A program made the translations under genes and the position numbers. 64,000 nt of DNA from positions 1-64,000 of the forward strand of contig CANJXQ010000002.1 of the NCBI GenBank assembly GCA_947478805.1. Reading direction: 5' to 3'. This stretch comes from Betaproteobacteria bacterium. Lineage in GTDB: Bacteria > Pseudomonadota > Gammaproteobacteria > Burkholderiales > SG8-39. Below are positions 62,226 to 64,000 of the stretch, one piece after another; position 1 is the stretch's first letter, and every line of letters begins with the position of its first letter. Below the pieces are notes generated by a model. That model worked only from the letters and a program-made list of their open reading frames with translations. It was not told the DNA's origin and made no database searches.

Positions 62226-63069
62226 GCGCGGCACCCTCGGTCATGGCGTGTTCAGGTGGACTTGCGCTTGCAATTCCCAGATAGGCCTCTTGAACGATGG
62301 GCGAGGCGATCACCGTAGCCGGATCGCCGTCGGCAACCAGCCGACCCTGGTGCAGCACGATGATGCGGTCGGCAAGCGAGCGCACCACATCCATCTTGTG
62401 TTCGACCAGCAGCACGGTCTTGTCGCCCTGCGCCTTGATCTGGCGAATCAGCTCGAGAATCACCGGGACCTCGTCGACACTCATGCCGGCAGTGGGCTCG
62501 TCGAACATGAACACTTCGGGCTCCAGCGCCAGCAGGATGGCGACCTCGAGCTTGCGCTGGTCCCCATGCGGCAGCGTCGATGCAACGCGATCGGCCTTGT
62601 CCGCGAGCGACACGCGATGCAGGCAGTGCTCGGCCTTTTCCGCGAGCTCGACATGCCGGTTCCACATCGACCAGAGCTCGAGGCCGATCCCGGCGCGCGA
62701 CTGCACGGCAAGCCGCACGTTTTCACGTACCGTCAACCGCGGAAAAAGCTGCGTCAGCTGGAAGGCTCTGCCGATGCCGCGCCGTGCCCTTTGCGGCGCG
62801 GACAGACCGGAAATGTCTTCCCCGAACAATGCGACCCGACCGGAGGTGGGCGCGAGCTGGCCGGAGATGAGATTGAAATACGTTGTTTTGCCCGCGCCGT
62901 TCGGCCCGACGATGGCGGTCAGGGTGCCGCGCGCAAAGGCGCAGGACACGCGATCGACGGCAAGGTGTCCGCCAAAGCGAATGCCGAGGTCGCGTGTCTC
63001 CAGGACCGGGTGTTCGGCCGGATGCCTCGACCGACGATTCCCCGCATGTTGTTCGGCCAATGTGCGCAA
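62218..63069 (-). CDS. livG: Branched-chain amino-acid/amide ABC transporter ATP-binding protein LivG
   Basis: This is 283 aa from TTG 63069, supported by GGAGG 7 nt upstream, which decides this unusual start. Walker A is IVGPNGAGKTTYFNLISGQL, with GRAFQLTQLFPRLTVRENVR, a signature region LPHGDQRKLEVAILLA (a LivG-type variant of LSGGQ) and Walker B VFMFDEPTAGMSVDE. About 20 residues precede the usual LivG start. It lies 112 nt after the binding-protein gene with a hairpin in between. Confidence 0.94.
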   Translation of the reverse strand: MRTLAEQHAGNRRSRHPAEHPVLETRDLGIRFGGHLAVDRVSCAFARGTLTAIVGPNGAGKTTYFNLISGQLAPTSGRVALFGEDISGLSAPQRARRGIGRAFQLTQLFPRLTVRENVRLAVQSRAGIGLELWSMWNRHVELAEKAEHCLHRVSLADKADRVASTLPHGDQRKLEVAILLALEPEVFMFDEPTAGMSVDEVPVILELIRQIKAQGDKTVLLVEHKMDVVRSLADRIIVLHQGRLVADGDPATVIASPIVQEAYLGIASASPPEHAMTEGAAHG

Positions 63070-63131
63070 GATAAAGCCTCCGCGGCCCGACGCGTGCGCG
63101 CGGGCGGATCAATTCGTCGCTGCGTTGGCGG

Positions 63132-63160
63132 CACGTTGCGACGGGGCTCGCCGCAACGTG
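63132..63160 (-). terminator. Intercistronic hairpin between the binding-protein gene and livG
   Basis: A perfect 9-bp stem CACGTTGCG/CGCAACGTG (63132-63140 with 63152-63160) with an 11-nt loop lies 22 nt after the binding-protein stop and before livG. There is no T-run. Such hairpins often protect the upstream mRNA, keeping binding protein in excess over the membrane parts. Confidence 0.55.
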
Positions 63161-63181
63161 AAACGCCTCAACTGCGGCTGC

Positions 63182-64000
63182 CTAGCGCGGCACCTTGACC
63201 GGAACCTTCATGTCCTCGGGCTTGATTTCGCGCACGAGTTCCGGGACGGCCCAGTCGACCTTCGGGTCCACCTTGATCTTGAAGTGGTACATGGACTGCA
63301 TGGCCTGGTGGTCCTCCTTGCGGAAGGTCATGCGGCCCTTGGGTGTCTCGAACGACAGGCCTTCCATGGCCGTGATCAGCTTCTCGGTGTCGGTGCCGCC
63401 GGCCTTCTTGATGCTCTCGACCAGCGCAATGCCGGCGGCCATCCCGCCCGCGGTGAAGAAATCCGGCGGCGACTTGAAGCGCTTCATGTGCTCGGCGACG
63501 AACCACTGGTTGACCTTGTTCTTGGGAATCTCGTAGTAGTAGTAGGTTGCGCCCTCCATGCCGGGCATCGACTTGTAGCCCGCCATGGCCGGCAGGATGT
63601 TGCCGCCGGTGGACACTTCGATGCCGAAGCGCTTCGGATCGAGTTCGTTGACCTTGGCCGCCGCGTTGACTCCCGCCCAGATGACGAAAATGATTTTTCG
63701 CCCGGGCTTGTCCTTGAGCGCGTTGAACAGGCGCTCGGCGGAGGCGGTGAAATCGGTGGTGGCCTGGGCCGCGTACTCCTCATGCACGAGCGTGGCACCG
63801 GTGCCGGCAAGCGCCTCCTTGAAGGCGGCAACGCCATCGCGGCCGAAGGCGTAATCCTGCGCCAGCGTGGCGATGTTCACACCCTTCTTGCCGATGGCCA
63901 CTGCGTTCGAGATCGCGTCCTGCATGGAGCTTCGACCGGTGCGGAAAATATAGCGATTCCATTTCTCGCCGGTAATCGAGTCGGCCACCGCCGGTTCGAC
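63182..64000 (-). CDS. Type 1 periplasmic substrate-binding protein of the Liv transporter (5' end outside window)
   Basis: The C-terminal 272 aa are visible; the frame continues off the right edge, so the signal peptide is not seen. Features are NVATLAQDY-like text (GVNIATLAQDYAFGRDGVAA), a FTASAERLFNALKDKPGRK stretch, and C-terminal TPKGRMTFRKEDHQAMQSMY, as in family 5 HAAT binding proteins. It should capture the ligand in the periplasm for LivHMGF encoded directly downstream. Ligand identity is not readable; this branch is often found with aromatic or amide substrates. Confidence 0.92.
   Translation of the reverse strand, partial: VEPAVADSITGEKWNRYIFRTGRSSMQDAISNAVAIGKKGVNIATLAQDYAFGRDGVAAFKEALAGTGATLVHEEYAAQATTDFTASAERLFNALKDKPGRKIIFVIWAGVNAAAKVNELDPKRFGIEVSTGGNILPAMAGYKSMPGMEGATYYYYEIPKNKVNQWFVAEHMKRFKSPPDFFTAGGMAAGIALVESIKKAGGTDTEKLITAMEGLSFETPKGRMTFRKEDHQAMQSMYHFKIKVDPKVDWAVPELVREIKPEDMKVPVKVPR

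Overview
The window is a GC-rich, gene-dense chromosomal segment. It looks like the core genome of a betaproteobacterium (Burkholderiales, Rhodocyclales or Nitrosomonadales type). I base this on gene order typical of that class: pilU-pilT next to yggS-proC-yggT-yggU; algH-ruvX-pyrR-pyrB-inactive dihydroorotase; rubredoxin-pilG-pilH-pilI-pilJ-chpA; thiD-thiE-hemL; mtgA-aroE-tonB-RNB nuclease; and aroQ-accB-accC-prmA-DUF3426-PfkB kinase. I saw no tRNA, rRNA, CRISPR array, insertion sequence, phage or integrase. The species cannot be named from this sequence alone.

Layout. 1-5909 is the most unusual part: a minus-strand accessory cluster with two paralogous GMC flavin oxidoreductases, an orphan solute-binding protein, a UGSC-family protein whose gene has an in-frame UGA where relatives carry Cys (a very probable selenocysteine codon), and a conserved partner of unknown function. 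5962-10925 holds small housekeeping genes (DUF1993, NYN/OST-HTH protein, metY, yaiI-like, glutathione peroxidase, MOSC). 11094-13339 encodes the retraction ATPases PilU and PilT. 13476-15885 is yggS-proC-yggT-yggU. 15975-19943 is a compact pyrimidine and ruvX operon. 20016-21805 has photolyase and a cold-shock protein. 22097-31730 is the Pil-Chp twitching chemosensory operon. 31865-34723 is thiD-thiE-hemL. 34790-41883 has mscL, mgtE, two MFS transporters, an aminotransferase and an HDOD protein. 42083-49007 covers the envelope and RNase genes mtgA, aroE, tonB, RNB, yqiA and mpl. 49330-57538 runs from a nucleotidyltransferase through fatty-acid synthesis entry (accB-accC), prmA and a PfkB kinase to an acyltransferase. 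57549-64000 has apaH, a hydrolase and a Liv-type branched-chain amino-acid/amide ABC transporter cut off at the right edge.

Functional links: pilT/pilU and Pil-Chp together power and steer type IV pili. PyrB and the catalytically dead PyrC homologue should form one complex under PyrR. AccB and AccC are the biotin carboxyl carrier and biotin carboxylase of one enzyme. LivG/F/H/M and the terminal binding protein make one importer.

Several spacers carry short direct tandem repeats (15 bp before pyrB, 11 bp before the RNB gene, 15 bp between accB and accC, 13 bp before apaH). Two spacers carry a related GC-rich hairpin element.
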